Shown here: in pieces, positions 48,482 to 57,644 of the stretch
How positions within the stretch are numbered: the first letter of the stretch is position 1
Layout: each line of letters starts with the position of its first letter
Source: a virus
Virus record (IMG/VR): IMGVR_UViG_3300006928_000001
Location: 43,824 to 107,823 of that record
Strand: one strand, 5' to 3'
DNA: 64,000 bases
Notes under the pieces: model-generated
Database searches by the model: none
Seen by the model: the letters and a program-made list of their open reading frames with translations, nothing else
Told to the model about the DNA's origin: nothing
Position numbers and translations under genes: made by a program

Positions 48482-49507
48482 ATGCGTCACGAAGTTCAGC
48501 AGCGGGATAAGATCCGCGTTTACATGCAGGTCATCTCGTCGGGGGCAGGCCAAACTGGTCTGTCCCCTGTCGCGCTTTTGAAGCGCGTTTCTGACGGACA
48601 ATACTGGAGTGGGTCAGCTTGGCAAGCTTCTGCTACAACTTTCACGTTGGCAGAAGTTGATGCCACAGACCAACCAGGTTTGTACCTTAACGAAGTAAGT
48701 GCCGACTCAGACTTTTTTGACGCCCTACTCGGCGCAGAAGGGTATGAAGCCGTAGTTTCTGAAGCGACGACTCCTTTGGAGGAGCACGTTCGTATCGAGG
48801 TGATACCTGAGGTGCGAGCTGGTGCTGTGTTGGCATTTGACGTAGATGTTGACGTAGTTTCTCAAACTGAAGCGGTCATGGTGAGTGAAACTCGTCGGAT
48901 TCCACTAACACTTGTCACTTCGCCTCCCCAGTACGGGCATGCTGGCGCGTTCGACTTGGCACACGCTCTACTAACTGTTTCCGGCACTACTGATGATCTC
49001 ATCGCTGATGCCGTGGCAGTTAGCGAGTTTGTCGAGTCTGGAGCCCCTGTTGCTACTACTGCTGCTGCTGTTAGTAGTACACCAGCATTTTCGGCTGGTG
49101 GAGGCCCTAATTCAGAAGATGTCTATGACATCACAGTTGATGACTCCGGTGTGTTTTCTGTAGGCCAATTTGTGCGTGCGGTAGATAAGGATGCTGGTGA
49201 AGGTCTCATCCATGAGATTCTTGAACTACCGGACGGAACCTCCATTCTGGTTCATGCTATTTCTGGCAAGATCGATATTGTAGACGGCGATATACTTGAG
49301 CGCGTCATCCCTACGGGGGTGTACACTGGGTACATTGATATTCCAATTAGCGATTATCTATCGTTTACCAATAGTACTGGTACACTCATTATGGTAGGAG
49401 AACCTGTAATCACCGGTGATGGGCCGGTGTTTAGCACCGACTTCAAGGTGACTTGGATTCGTGAGCTGCGGGTTGATCCGACAGGGAGTGGATTCCGTGC
49501 AGGCTGA
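48482..49507 (+). CDS. Structural protein of head or connector
   Basis: The 341-residue product is beta-rich with acidic surface residues and an Ala/Ser-rich linker near 190. A hairpin CCGGCC-GGTAGGA-GGCCGG just before the ATG holds GGTAGGA, part of the ribosome site, in its loop. It lies between the decoration and connector genes. Function unconfirmed. Confidence 0.5.
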   Translation: MRHEVQQRDKIRVYMQVISSGAGQTGLSPVALLKRVSDGQYWSGSAWQASATTFTLAEVDATDQPGLYLNEVSADSDFFDALLGAEGYEAVVSEATTPLEEHVRIEVIPEVRAGAVLAFDVDVDVVSQTEAVMVSETRRIPLTLVTSPPQYGHAGAFDLAHALLTVSGTTDDLIADAVAVSEFVESGAPVATTAAAVSSTPAFSAGGGPNSEDVYDITVDDSGVFSVGQFVRAVDKDAGEGLIHEILELPDGTSILVHAISGKIDIVDGDILERVIPTGVYTGYIDIPISDYLSFTNSTGTLIMVGEPVITGDGPVFSTDFKVTWIRELRVDPTGSGFRAG

Positions 49508-50816
49508 TGTAGTTGCTACTAGGCAAGAAGCATTCGACCTTACGTATGCGACTAGTCCCGCTCGTACTGGTTCTACGGTACAGATTGAAACCATTTACGG
49601 TATTGATGGTGTAGATACTGGTGTAGACAGTAGCGGCGACGATTTGGTATTCCCTTTGTCTATGACTGAGGGCGGAACTGGTGTCTATTCCGTTGAAGTT
49701 AGGTTGGATAGCTCTGGACCGTATTGGGTTCGTATCAGCATCGATGGTACTGTTGAAGACGTTCTGTTGGTTAGAGTTCATGCCAATGACGTTGCCGATG
49801 ACGCTCAAGTAGATGTAGCAACGACTATTGGACTAGTGGCGTCGACATCTCCAACATCTGTACAGCTCACCATTACCGATTCGGCCGGGTCAGGTGCCGG
49901 TGCTGATGATAATGGAGACGATATTTCTTGGCCTGAAGCTATGATTCAGGTTCCAGGATACACCGATAGTTGGTACTACGAAGATGTAACCTTCTCTGAA
50001 GGCGGCACATACCAGGTAGTTATCGCCCCTACTCCTGGGTCGATTCGTACTGATGCTTTTACGGTATATGAATCTCCAGCTTCAGTCGCACTGGCACACT
50101 ATAACGGCTGGGAGCCTACTACACTTCTTGAGTCTAACCAGTGGCTAACCCTATCGTATATTCGTCGTTGGACTGGATGGGATGTTAATGCTATTGGGAA
50201 TGAAAATCTGCGTGAACTTCGTAGAATGGCTATCGATACGTTCATCGGCGAAACTAACATTTGGGCTCCAGCATGGGTAGGCACCTGGTACGGTCTAAAG
50301 GGCCAAGGTTCTCGTCTAGATTTGCCAGTTTCTCTCCTTCTACCTAGTGATGGAGGTTCAGTACCAAGCGTAAGTTATTACGAGCCGTACGGCGATCAAA
50401 CGGTTGTTGATAACATCGATAACGGTGATCTCATTTGGCGTGTACGCGGAAGGCATATTAAGCAACCGTACATTGAGCGAGTGCACGGTAGCTGGTGGAA
50501 CAGTGCGTACGATGTAAAAATCACTGGAACATTTGGTCTGGTTGACCACGATCGAAAGCTTCCTACAGACATTCGTCAAGCGGTCGTTGGTCTCATCAGA
50601 TGGCATAGTTTGTCGTTTGGTGTAGATGCAGACGAGGCACGTGACCAAGCTACCTTGAACCGTATTGCCCGTGAATCTTCACGAGACATGGGCGTTATGT
50701 ACTCAGAATCAGCAATTGGCCGAGGTATTACCGGTGACGTAACAGTTGATCGCATCATCAATAAATACAGAGTGTCTGCTGGCTCGTGGGTAAGGAAGTG
50801 CGGTGATGCGGGATAG
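49497..50816 (+). CDS. Head-tail connector with N-terminal Ig-like domains
   Basis: The 439-residue product starts at GTG 49497 (GGGAG site). Residues 1-200 are two Ig-like beta domains (GGTGVYSVEVRLDSSGPYWV, EGGTYQVVIAP). The C-terminal 200 residues have the pattern of gp6-type head-tail connectors: LPTDIRQAVVGLIRWH, then RDMGVMYSESAIG and VDRIINKYR. It probably sits at the portal-tail interface. The added Ig domains are unusual for this family. Confidence 0.5.
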   Translation: MQADVVATRQEAFDLTYATSPARTGSTVQIETIYGIDGVDTGVDSSGDDLVFPLSMTEGGTGVYSVEVRLDSSGPYWVRISIDGTVEDVLLVRVHANDVADDAQVDVATTIGLVASTSPTSVQLTITDSAGSGAGADDNGDDISWPEAMIQVPGYTDSWYYEDVTFSEGGTYQVVIAPTPGSIRTDAFTVYESPASVALAHYNGWEPTTLLESNQWLTLSYIRRWTGWDVNAIGNENLRELRRMAIDTFIGETNIWAPAWVGTWYGLKGQGSRLDLPVSLLLPSDGGSVPSVSYYEPYGDQTVVDNIDNGDLIWRVRGRHIKQPYIERVHGSWWNSAYDVKITGTFGLVDHDRKLPTDIRQAVVGLIRWHSLSFGVDADEARDQATLNRIARESSRDMGVMYSESAIGRGITGDVTVDRIINKYRVSAGSWVRKCGDAG

Positions 50817-51237
50817 AACACGACGACCGCAGATGATCACGATCCGACCGCTGGAAGAACCTACTACGGACGTGTTTGGTGACGTATCAATTATGTCTCA
50901 AACACACCGTGCAGCGTCCTTTCGGATGAAAGGACAAGTGACTCATACTGGTGGACTCTTGTTTGACGACGGTCGTCCTGGTCGAAGTATCTCATACGCC
51001 GCGACTGTGATGCTACGTAAACGAGATGTACCGGCAGCTGCTCCAGTTGATTGGTCACCAAGTTCTAACGATCTATTTGACCTAGCTGATGGCAGAAAAT
51101 TGTTCGTTGTAGACGTCCAACCAGCGTACCCGAAAAAGATCTCTATCCGAAACCCAAATGGTGGTTTTGCCGGATGGCGCGTCACACTGAGTGACAGACA
51201 GCCTACCCTGTCGGCTGCGGATCAGTACGAATCATGA
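50806..51237 (+). CDS. Probable head-closure or minor tail protein
   Basis: The 143-residue beta-rich product (TIRPLEEPTTDVFGDVS, FDLADGRKLFVVDVQPAYP) resembles short head-completion proteins in size and position. It starts at ATG 50806, overlapping the connector gene. No firm family. Confidence 0.5.
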   Translation: MRDRTRRPQMITIRPLEEPTTDVFGDVSIMSQTHRAASFRMKGQVTHTGGLLFDDGRPGRSISYAATVMLRKRDVPAAAPVDWSPSSNDLFDLADGRKLFVVDVQPAYPKKISIRNPNGGFAGWRVTLSDRQPTLSAADQYES

Positions 51238-51377
51238 GCCGTGGACTCATCGAAAGTCTCGGGGTACACTACAGGTCTGAAGCATGGTTGACGGTTAATG
51301 GGTACCGAATTTGTCGACAGCGACATGCTGGGAATCATGGGCCAAGTGTCCAAACCTTCTCAGTCACGCCAGAGTAA
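51234..51377 (+). CDS. Small protein (47 aa)
   Basis: This 47-residue frame overlaps the previous stop as ATGA and reads MSRGLIESLGVHYRSEAWLT to QTFSVTPE. It overlaps the first part of the next gene in a different frame, so one of the two starts must be revised. The junction and the sequence pattern favour it as real. Confidence 0.4.
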   Translation: MSRGLIESLGVHYRSEAWLTVNGYRICRQRHAGNHGPSVQTFSVTPE

Positions 51378-52083
51378 GGCAGCAGCCAAGCTCGCGGGTG
51401 TTGGTGTATCGGCAGTTTCTGGTTCGAAGAATGACTTCATCATTCTGCAAAATCTCATTAGCCCGATTCAGAAGTTTTACGGTCAGTTGGCGGCACTCAG
51501 TAACCGTCTTCGAAACAAGCCACCTGAGGTTCAGAACAAAGTTGCGTACGCTATTGCTCAGGTGTATCGAAACCGACTTCGTAGAGGTGTTGGCCAAAAG
51601 TTGAGCCCGTTGACTAAGGTCTTGACAGATGACCATAAACCTCTGTCTACGCTAGCTGACCATGTTGTCGTACGCCAGGCTCAAGGGTATCGTCCAGCAG
51701 TTGTTACGTTCGAAAATAGTGGTGGAAAGAGCTGGGCTCGTATTGCTTGGATGCTAGAAAATGGGTATTGGATTGATGTTAAGGCACGACCTGACATCAA
51801 AGCCCGTCTTTTCTGGATTGCTCAACAGCGTGCAGGCACTACTGATCTTCTGCGTATTCTTGATGACCCAGGGAGCGGGCGTCAATACTGGGAGGTTCCA
51901 CCACGACCACACCAGCATTTTCTACGTGATAAGAAGCTAGATGCTATTTTACGAGAATTTAGTATGTATGTCTTCTTCGGCCAACCGATGTCGCCACAGG
52001 CGACTTGGATGCTAAAGAACACCACACCTGCTAAGCGCACTCAGTTCAAGATTATCGAGAAGGAACAATTCGTTGAGCGTTGA
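51298..52083 (+). CDS. Probable neck or minor tail protein
   Basis: The 261-residue basic product has a helical N-terminal part (KNDFIILQNLISPIQKFYGQL, then LRNKPPEVQNKVAYAIAQVY) and a beta-rich C-terminus. Its size and order fit a gp10-like neck protein. The start is uncertain because of the overlapping 47-residue gene; ATG 51337 is an alternative. Confidence 0.5.
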   Translation: MGTEFVDSDMLGIMGQVSKPSQSRQSKAAAKLAGVGVSAVSGSKNDFIILQNLISPIQKFYGQLAALSNRLRNKPPEVQNKVAYAIAQVYRNRLRRGVGQKLSPLTKVLTDDHKPLSTLADHVVVRQAQGYRPAVVTFENSGGKSWARIAWMLENGYWIDVKARPDIKARLFWIAQQRAGTTDLLRILDDPGSGRQYWEVPPRPHQHFLRDKKLDAILREFSMYVFFGQPMSPQATWMLKNTTPAKRTQFKIIEKEQFVER

Positions 52084-53341
52084 TGTCATGGCCCTTGATG
52101 CACGCTATGCCACTGCTAGTGGCGATGTATACGTGCATCTCGGTATTGCCAGGCTAAACCTCAACAAGTCCGCTGAACCTTCTGGTACACTTGTTTTTCC
52201 TGAAGTTGAGAGTACGGGAACAGTAGTCAACTGGTTGGCTGCTGAGATTATCGGTCTTGAAGACCCGAGTCTTGATGGAATTCGTATCAGGCTTCAGCGC
52301 GAAGACGGGGGTCAATTCTATATCGATCGAGCTGATGGTAAGGTTAAGTCTGTCTCTGACACATCTACGTGGGACAGTGAGTATACCCCGCCGTATGCTC
52401 TGTCTCTGCTTGATGGGTGGACCGGTCCACACTTGACTGTAGTTGTTTATCTAGTTAGTACAGAAAACCAACCAGACCCTCGGTTTAGTCGTGTGTCAAT
52501 CCTTGTAGATTTTCCGGCTTGGGAAGGTGCAATCGCCCAGTGCGTCCGTGAAGTGGCTGAATTTGTTAGAGACCTTGAACCGATCATCATTCATCGTGAA
52601 ACAGTCTCATCCGATACTCAATCGTGGAAGCCTGGGAAACCATATTCTGAACAAGGAATTCAGGTAACTGATGTCGTGCAAGTCACTCTTGACGGAGTAC
52701 ATAAGAGTTCAACGTACTCTAACGGTGTGGTAACACTATCGGGTCCTCCTGCTAAAACCGGTCAAGTCGTAGAAATTGCGATGAAGATTCGGGCGACTAT
52801 GACATTTCGTCGTGTAGACCAAAGCAGGATTCTTCACTATACGCCCGCTTGGCTGTTGCGTAATGCTGTTGTTTCTGGCGGACTTGTCGGTAAGGCCCCG
52901 GGAATTGAAGTTGGCGGTTACAAGGTTGAGGAACGCCATCATGAACTTCGAATCACTATTCAAGGCGTCGCTACACAGCTTAATCATGCTTTTGCCATGC
53001 GGTTGGCTCTTCAGACCGGATTTGCTGATGGCCTCAACGTCATTTTCCCAGGTGGACGATGTGTCAACGCTCAACTTGACGGTCTAATCGAGATTGTAGA
53101 AGCTGGAACGGACGAGAGTCTTCCTATGGCCCAAGGCGTGGTCATTCTTCCAGTCAACGAATTTGTGAAAGCGACCAGTTTTCGAAAGCAACGTGTCACC
53201 GCGGAAGACGTGGTGTCTAATCCATCCTTGGTTGAAGGTGCGTATGTTAATACGAACCTCAACATCACTTTGCCTACCGGACAAGTCATCTTTTCGTTTG
53301 ACGACGATGGTGATTTTGTCAACGAATCTCCAAACCAGTAG
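52073..53341 (+). CDS. Structural protein, possible tail completion
   Basis: The 422-residue product is mainly beta, with a helix region AIAQCVREVAEFVRDLEPII near 165. Order (just before the sheath) suits a tail-completion or terminator protein, though it is larger than usual. TTG start at 52073, ATG 52088 as an alternative. The upstream stop overlaps. Confidence 0.45.
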   Translation: MSVDVMALDARYATASGDVYVHLGIARLNLNKSAEPSGTLVFPEVESTGTVVNWLAAEIIGLEDPSLDGIRIRLQREDGGQFYIDRADGKVKSVSDTSTWDSEYTPPYALSLLDGWTGPHLTVVVYLVSTENQPDPRFSRVSILVDFPAWEGAIAQCVREVAEFVRDLEPIIIHRETVSSDTQSWKPGKPYSEQGIQVTDVVQVTLDGVHKSSTYSNGVVTLSGPPAKTGQVVEIAMKIRATMTFRRVDQSRILHYTPAWLLRNAVVSGGLVGKAPGIEVGGYKVEERHHELRITIQGVATQLNHAFAMRLALQTGFADGLNVIFPGGRCVNAQLDGLIEIVEAGTDESLPMAQGVVILPVNEFVKATSFRKQRVTAEDVVSNPSLVEGAYVNTNLNITLPTGQVIFSFDDDGDFVNESPNQ

Positions 53342-53352
53342 CGGAGGCCTAG

Positions 53353-56115
53353 ATGTCCCTCGTTCTTACTCCTGATGGTCCCGGTACGACTATCATCGTT
53401 CGTGATGGTGCTCAGGGACTTCCCACAGCTCCTCGTGGAACCTCGGCTCTTCTTGGCCAGTACCCTTCTGGCCCGGTGACCCATGCTGCGCTGGCACTAA
53501 CTAAGTCGTCTGCTCGTCTGATCAGTGGTGGTCCTGACGACGACTTTGAAGCTAGTCTCGCTCTTGACGATTTGTACTCTGAGTACGAGCCTCCTGTTCT
53601 TTTGACCCGTATCACCGACGGAAACGAGATTCAGGCTCAGTCGTATCTGTGGGACCGTGCTCCGGCTCGATCTTACTCTCGGTCCGAGAGTGGAACTCTG
53701 TTCTCTGATCGAGCTCCACTAGCTACCATGAAGGCTCATAATGGCGGACGTTGGGGTGGTGCTAAGCATATTATCGTTGGCGATCTGAACGATATCACCG
53801 CTGACCTTACCTCCACCACCATTGACATCTCTACCGCGTCTGAGACTCCCGCTGCTGGTAGCTACTTGGTTGACCGGTACAAGGGAGCTTCCATTTACAT
53901 GGAAGGTGACAGCGACGGACCTTACACCATCGCTTCTAACGACGCCAACGGTGTCTGTACGCTTGAAGGTACGTTCAGCCAGGCCGTGCAGGATGCGGAT
54001 GGTACCGGCTCTATTGATGGTGAATTTCGTATCGTCGTTCCTCACCAGAAGGAATTGGCGGTTGTCATTGGTCAGGACAGCGCCACTTCTGAGTTGTTTA
54101 GCCTTGTCGCTAAGCGTAAGTTTACCGAAACGTCTGACTGGGAGACTGTGTCTTCGTACGACGATCTCGGTCTTAGTTCGAACGATGATAAGCCTTGGCT
54201 TACGACTATTCTTGAGCAGGAAGAAGAGCTTCGACTGTATCAGCTGGAAGTGTCATCTAGCTACACTGGTGCTACTGTGGAGGCCAAGCTTCCTGCTAAC
54301 TTCTGCGAGATTCCAACTGATGTTTCTGGGGCTACTCTGACGTTCCAGTGGTACCGTTGGAGTGCAGACTCTACGAATACTGGTGACCCTTTTCTTGGCG
54401 ATATTACTGCCGTAGACACGTCGTTCATTGAGCCTCATGTTTACACAGTTGATTTCACTGCTGCCACTACGTTTGACGTTACTGTTACTTGGCCTGATGG
54501 CACTTCGCAGGCACTTGGTTCCGGTACTGTTGGTACTACGTTCGCACCGGCGCATCCTCAGCTTACTACTTTTACGATTGAAGCTGGCGGTACTGCTGCG
54601 GTTGATGGTGATCAGCTAACGGTTCGTGTTGATCCTCTTCCGTTGGATCTATACAAGCGGGAGGCGTTTGTTTATCCCGTTGCTGTGTCGGCTGATGGTA
54701 ACAATAACCAGCGCATTCGTATCGTCAGTAACACGTACAACTCCATTACGGTCAGGTCTGACTTGGTTCTGACTAGCTTCGGTGCGGTTGCGGCTGTGGC
54801 TCCGTCTGTAACCACCGGTGATCTCAGTGCTGTGTCGTTTAGTGGCAGTGAGACTATCATTCTGACCCCTGACTCTGGTGACGCAGTCACCCTGACCATT
54901 TCCGGTGCAGTTGGACCTGGTGCAGCAGCTATCAAGGCTGAACTTGATACTCTTGATACGGATAGTCTGTTCACTTTCACCGTAAGTGGTGACACTATCA
55001 TTATTAGTGTCAACGGGTCTTACGGCTCTCAGTCTACCATCACCCTTGGTAATGGTACGGGCCATGGTGATCTGAGTATCGCTACTTCTGGTACCGTTAC
55101 CGGTACTGATGGCGTCCCCGCTCGAGTTGAAGCTCGCATGCCAATGTGGGGTGGGTACGACGGCGATACGCCGGCTGCTGCTGATTACATCGTGGCTATG
55201 GACCTCAGCGAGAACCGTTTCAACAGGTGGTTTGATACTAATCTTGGACTGGTTCGGTTTGCTACTGTCGGTATCACCGCAACTACCGTCAAGGACGCTG
55301 CACGTCCTCTGGCCGCTAAGCACGGCTGGAAGTACATGGCTGAGTTCGCGTCTAGTCTCGAATCTCAGGCTCTGCCTGGTGAGGCTGCGTTGGCTGACAT
55401 GATCGCTAACGAAGAAGAAAGTGACTACGTTGATCATATCTTCCCGAGCCGCGTTAAGTACCTAAACGTCGCAAAGACCAAGACGGTCACTCGATCGCCT
55501 GTTGGTCAGTTCATGGGGATTAAGGCCCGACTTGCGAATGCCGGTGTCGATGGTGAACGAGGGTTCCATATTGCTGCGGCTAACAACAACCTTCAGGGCA
55601 AGCTTAGTCCGAGGTGTAAGGGTCTGTCTGACGATCTTGGACGTTGGACTCCACCTAAGAAGCTGCTTAACGACCATGGCGTTGTCATGATTCTATGGGA
55701 AGGCCCTAACGTGTACCTGTGGGGCAACCGCATGTACAGCAAGGGTAGGACCCCCAAGGGTAAGCGGTACACTATCACAGAGCGTGACGTGTACTACCAC
55801 GTGGCTCGCGATTTGTTCGTTACTACTCGCCCGTTTTTCTTCAAGAGCATCTCGGCTCGCCGTCTTGGTGACGTGAGCCGAGCACTTCGTGAGAAGATGA
55901 AGGTGTACTACCACGATGGTTGGTTCAGTGATGAGGGTGGTCGAGCACCTGGTTTTGAGCAGCAGTGTTCTGTTCAGGTGCCTTTGTCGCTAAACACTGC
56001 GGCCGAACTCAATGAAGGAAATGTTTACGCAAGCGTGACGTTTACTCCACGCCCCGCACTTGAGAGTCTTACTATCGTGCTCTCCCCAACTCAGACGACG
56101 GCTACTGACAGCTGA
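53353..56115 (+). CDS. Contractile tail sheath protein
   Basis: The 920-residue product has the N-terminal features of sheath proteins: APRGTSALLGQYPSGPVTHAAL, then PPVLLTRI, and GGRWGGAKHIIVGDL. The C-terminal part has GVVMILWEGPNVYLWGNRMY then KRYTITERDVYYHVARDLF, the conserved sheath end. Between about 330 and 600 are inserted beta domains (TFDVTVTWPDGTSQ, IILTPDSGDAVTLTISG) that make it longer than the usual 400-600 residues. It marks a contractile-tailed virus. The tube gene follows directly. Confidence 0.85.
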   Translation: MSLVLTPDGPGTTIIVRDGAQGLPTAPRGTSALLGQYPSGPVTHAALALTKSSARLISGGPDDDFEASLALDDLYSEYEPPVLLTRITDGNEIQAQSYLWDRAPARSYSRSESGTLFSDRAPLATMKAHNGGRWGGAKHIIVGDLNDITADLTSTTIDISTASETPAAGSYLVDRYKGASIYMEGDSDGPYTIASNDANGVCTLEGTFSQAVQDADGTGSIDGEFRIVVPHQKELAVVIGQDSATSELFSLVAKRKFTETSDWETVSSYDDLGLSSNDDKPWLTTILEQEEELRLYQLEVSSSYTGATVEAKLPANFCEIPTDVSGATLTFQWYRWSADSTNTGDPFLGDITAVDTSFIEPHVYTVDFTAATTFDVTVTWPDGTSQALGSGTVGTTFAPAHPQLTTFTIEAGGTAAVDGDQLTVRVDPLPLDLYKREAFVYPVAVSADGNNNQRIRIVSNTYNSITVRSDLVLTSFGAVAAVAPSVTTGDLSAVSFSGSETIILTPDSGDAVTLTISGAVGPGAAAIKAELDTLDTDSLFTFTVSGDTIIISVNGSYGSQSTITLGNGTGHGDLSIATSGTVTGTDGVPARVEARMPMWGGYDGDTPAAADYIVAMDLSENRFNRWFDTNLGLVRFATVGITATTVKDAARPLAAKHGWKYMAEFASSLESQALPGEAALADMIANEEESDYVDHIFPSRVKYLNVAKTKTVTRSPVGQFMGIKARLANAGVDGERGFHIAAANNNLQGKLSPRCKGLSDDLGRWTPPKKLLNDHGVVMILWEGPNVYLWGNRMYSKGRTPKGKRYTITERDVYYHVARDLFVTTRPFFFKSISARRLGDVSRALREKMKVYYHDGWFSDEGGRAPGFEQQCSVQVPLSLNTAAELNEGNVYASVTFTPRPALESLTIVLSPTQTTATDS

Positions 56116-56137
56116 TTCAACGTAATAGGAGAACCTG

Positions 56138-56578
56138 ATGCCTGCACGTACTATCGCGGATGGAGCAGCTGTCACTAACCACTTTGCGGCATCATTTGCC
56201 CCATGGGTTGTTGATGGTAACTTCATCTCTGTTACTGGTCTCGGCGATGAGACAGAAATTATCGATGGCCCAGACGGTCGTGGATATTCTACTGGTAAGA
56301 AGACTAAGCGAGAACTGACCGTTGTTCTGGCTGATCATGAAGATGCCATTGCTGGTATGCACGATTGGAAGGAGGCTGTTGAAAATGGCGGTCTGAACAA
56401 TGCGGTTAATGGTACTGTTACCCGGATGGATGCAGGTGGAAACCCCATCGCTATCTGGGAGTTGGAGCGATGCCTTTGTAAGATGGTAGAGCCTAACGAC
56501 ATGTCGTTGGACGGTGCCGAAGTCGGACAGTCGACTTTCACTATCACGTACTATCAGGCTAAGCTCATCGGACCTTGA
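56138..56578 (+). CDS. Tail tube protein
   Basis: The 146-residue product follows the sheath and matches T4 gp19-like tubes: strand-rich core (GNFISVTGLGDETEI, KRELTVVLADH, FTITYYQAKL) with the helix HDWKEAVENG in between. The order sheath, tube, chaperone, tape measure is conserved in myoviruses. Confidence 0.78.
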   Translation: MPARTIADGAAVTNHFAASFAPWVVDGNFISVTGLGDETEIIDGPDGRGYSTGKKTKRELTVVLADHEDAIAGMHDWKEAVENGGLNNAVNGTVTRMDAGGNPIAIWELERCLCKMVEPNDMSLDGAEVGQSTFTITYYQAKLIGP

Positions 56579-56646
56579 TTGATGCCGTGGCTCAAGCAGG
56601 TCCACCAACTGTTTGAGTCTTTACCTCTATTACCTGGGAGATAGAA

Positions 56647-57423
56647 ATGGGACAGGAAGATACAAGCGGGCTGATTACTTCTACGTTCAAGGAGCTTTAC
56701 GAGCAAAGTAAGCTCCCTAGCGGTTTGGAGTTTGAGCTTCAGCCAGATACCGTAGAGAACGCTCTTGCTGTGGCAGAGATTGACGATCCTCAGCCATGGA
56801 AGAAGAAGGCTCTTCAAGTTTTTACCGTTACTAAGAGTGTGAATGGCGTTCCATTTCACGATGATGACGGGTCTGTCAGTCTAGTTAACAACATGCTCGA
56901 CACAGACATTCAGTTTCTTAGTCTAGCGTGGACCGCACAGCTTAACGGTACCAAGATGGATCTCGATGGAGGAGCTCCGTGCCCATCATGCAATAAGCTG
57001 ATTCTTAACATCGATTACGGCAACCTTAAGGTTCATCATCGTGATACGCCAGCTACTGGTCCTGGAATGCACGAAGTTGAAGGCATTGACCCTGCCATGC
57101 TTCCCAAGACTCTTGTCGGTGGTAAGATGGCCGTGGCGGATACCAGCTGGATGAACGCACGAAAGCGTGTTACAGAAAAGAGTTGGGAAAATCTCGATGC
57201 CATTATGATGCACCGTATCATGTCTGCACTGTACGTCATTAAGGGTGATTCTGGTAACCGTATCGTTACCAATCATGAAGCTATGGCCATGCGATCTAAG
57301 GTTTTGCTTCTTGCTAAGGACGTGATGGATCAACACGTTCCTCATTTTGACTTGCACATGATTCTCACCTGTCCTCATTGCAAGGAGGATAGCATGATCC
57401 CTTTCACCCAGGGTCTGGGCTGA
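56647..57423 (+). CDS. Tail assembly chaperone (gp26-like), zero-frame product
   Basis: The 258-residue product lies between tube and tape measure genes. It has the N-terminal LPSGLEFELQP, a helical middle and two CxxC pairs (CPSCNK near 118 and CPHCKED near 247), as in myovirus baseplate/tail assembly chaperones related to T4 gp26. Near its end CCCTTTC (57399-57405) is a slippery heptamer in the right register, and the -1 frame is open to 57632. This suggests a G/GT-like programmed frameshift. Confidence 0.7.
   Translation: MGQEDTSGLITSTFKELYEQSKLPSGLEFELQPDTVENALAVAEIDDPQPWKKKALQVFTVTKSVNGVPFHDDDGSVSLVNNMLDTDIQFLSLAWTAQLNGTKMDLDGGAPCPSCNKLILNIDYGNLKVHHRDTPATGPGMHEVEGIDPAMLPKTLVGGKMAVADTSWMNARKRVTEKSWENLDAIMMHRIMSALYVIKGDSGNRIVTNHEAMAMRSKVLLLAKDVMDQHVPHFDLHMILTCPHCKEDSMIPFTQGLG
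57399..57405 (+). promoter_or_regulatory. Slippery heptamer for -1 frameshift
   Basis: The zero-frame codons read ATC CCT TTC, so C CCT TTC fits X XXY YYZ exactly. In the -1 frame the sequence reads PFHPGSGLNVLDPPVFYMDL with no stop and joins the 60-residue downstream frame. Confidence 0.6.
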
Positions 57424-57449
57424 ACGTCCTAGACCCTCCTGTCTTTTAC

Positions 57450-57632
57450 ATGGACCTGGAAGACTACGCCAATCTAGTGTACATGTTCATGACTGGTGTA
57501 CCTGGTTGGGGTTCGTCTGGATTTTGCATGATGGGCCCGGAGGAACTAAAAAAACAGCGCTGGACGTACGTTAAGTACTGGGCCAATTTGCTTGTTAAGC
57601 AAAGGTCTGAAGCGATATCAGCGTTGTCTTAG
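57450..57632 (+). CDS. Tail assembly chaperone extension (-1 frame)
   Basis: The 60-residue frame begins MDLEDYANLVYMFMTGVP, but its ATG has no ribosome site. In frame, it continues upstream to the slippery site at 57399, so it is probably made only as a frameshift extension of the chaperone, as lambda gpGT. It ends 12 bases before the tape measure gene. Confidence 0.6.
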   Translation: MDLEDYANLVYMFMTGVPGWGSSGFCMMGPEELKKQRWTYVKYWANLLVKQRSEAISALS

Positions 57633-57644
57633 GAAGGTGCCCGT

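Noticed and set aside
54649-55437. Minus-strand frame of 262 residues opposite the sheath gene
   Set aside because: Antisense shadow of a highly expressed gene.
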